From positions 1,860,001-1,924,000 of the forward strand of contig NZ_CP095741.1 in assembly GCF_023078475.1 (NCBI RefSeq): a stretch of DNA of 64,000 nucleotides. The letters run 5' to 3'. The notes beneath the pieces are model-generated. The model was given only the letters and a program-made list of their open reading frames with translations, was not told the DNA's origin and did not search any database. This DNA is from Luteibacter aegosomaticola. Lineage in GTDB: Bacteria; Pseudomonadota; Gammaproteobacteria; Xanthomonadales; Rhodanobacteraceae. The position numbers and the translations under genes were made by a program. Positions 63,791-64,000 of the stretch are shown here, one piece after another (position 1 is the first letter of the stretch; each line of letters opens with the position of its first letter).

Positions 63791-64000
63791 CTAAATGACA
63801 GCTTCGAGACGGATTTTCACCAGCAGTCCCTGGCCGTGGGGGCCATCCAGCAGCTCCACGCTGCCATCGTGAAGTTCCACCGCGCGCTGCACGATGCTGA
63901 GGCCCAGGCCATAGCCCGGGGCCTTGGTCTGCGCCCCGCGTTGGAACCGGCGGAAGGCCGGGTCGCGCAGTTCGGCCGGGATGCCGGGGCCATCGTCGCG
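63791..64000 (-). CDS. Sensor histidine kinase, C-terminal end (5' part off window)
   Basis: The last 69 codons are visible before TAG at 63791-63793. They encode the end of a HATPase_c domain: RDDGPGIPAELRDPAFRRF (G1 box), then APGYGLGLSIVQRAVELHDG (G2 box) and GPHGQGLLVKIRLEAVI. It lies 48 nt upstream of the RND permease start on the same strand, so a two-component system probably heads and controls the efflux operon. Confidence 0.88.
   Translation of the reverse strand, partial: RDDGPGIPAELRDPAFRRFQRGAQTKAPGYGLGLSIVQRAVELHDGSVELLDGPHGQGLLVKIRLEAVI

Overview
The window reads as chromosomal DNA of a high-GC gammaproteobacterium of the Xanthomonadales, most like the Rhodanobacteraceae (Luteibacter/Dyella group). 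That placement is an inference from the gene set: large TonB-dependent receptors paired with glycoside hydrolases, an rnr-rlmB pair, NodT-type efflux lipoproteins, and 95-nt REPIN-like palindromes with GTAGGAG ends. No rRNA is present to confirm it.

Layout. 1-3.7 kb: the end of a TPR protein, a 49-aa ORF and a SLOG-SLATT protein in a tight operon, then a DUF488 gene behind a 21-aa leader ORF. 3.7-8.1 kb: a siderophore-type TonB receptor followed 6 nt later by a response regulator and histidine kinase. 8.2-10.4 kb: an AraC regulator divergent from an SDR, and an NTF2-like protein. 10.6-13.7 kb: a borosin-type alpha-N-methyltransferase with the complete catalytic tetrad spacing, a small helical precursor-like protein with a His/Asp-rich tail, and a membrane diguanylate cyclase. 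13.7-27.3 kb: a mannoside or N-glycan utilisation island (GH2, GH92, a 1,085-codon TonB receptor, a second GH92) that encloses a leaderless MerR regulator and a YHS-domain copper-type P-ATPase. 27.5-32.4 kb: bestrophin and beta-carbonic anhydrase in one overlapping operon, and gcvP under a tandem glycine riboswitch. 32.5-44.9 kb: a mixed accessory stretch with an SDR/TetR pair, an HTH-less HigA-like protein, an isochorismatase-like hydrolase, an S41 peptidase, LysE/LysR, an S15 peptidase, DUF6438-ankyrin, an orphan LptA-like protein and small membrane proteins. 44.9-49.8 kb: tRNA-Leu(CAG), rnr, rlmB, a small membrane protein, and a Gdx/SugE exporter behind a guanidine-II riboswitch. 49.9-57.2 kb: pstSCAB-phoU, RNase T and a DcaP-like porin, with Pho-box-like sites before pstS and the porin. 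57.2-64 kb: a tripartite RND efflux operon with a trailing lipoprotein, and the end of a sensor kinase.

The most notable locus is the split borosin pair (10596-11834). The methyltransferase carries Tyr/Arg/Tyr/Tyr residues at the spacing of the fungal enzyme OphMA, and the next ORF looks like a SonA-type leader joined to a very unusual His-rich C-terminus. The SLOG-SLATT operon is the second candidate for an undescribed (conflict or nucleotide-sensing) system. Five REPIN copies of identical length, two riboswitch classes and paired palindromic operators add regulatory interest. No CRISPR array, insertion sequence, prophage or rRNA was seen.
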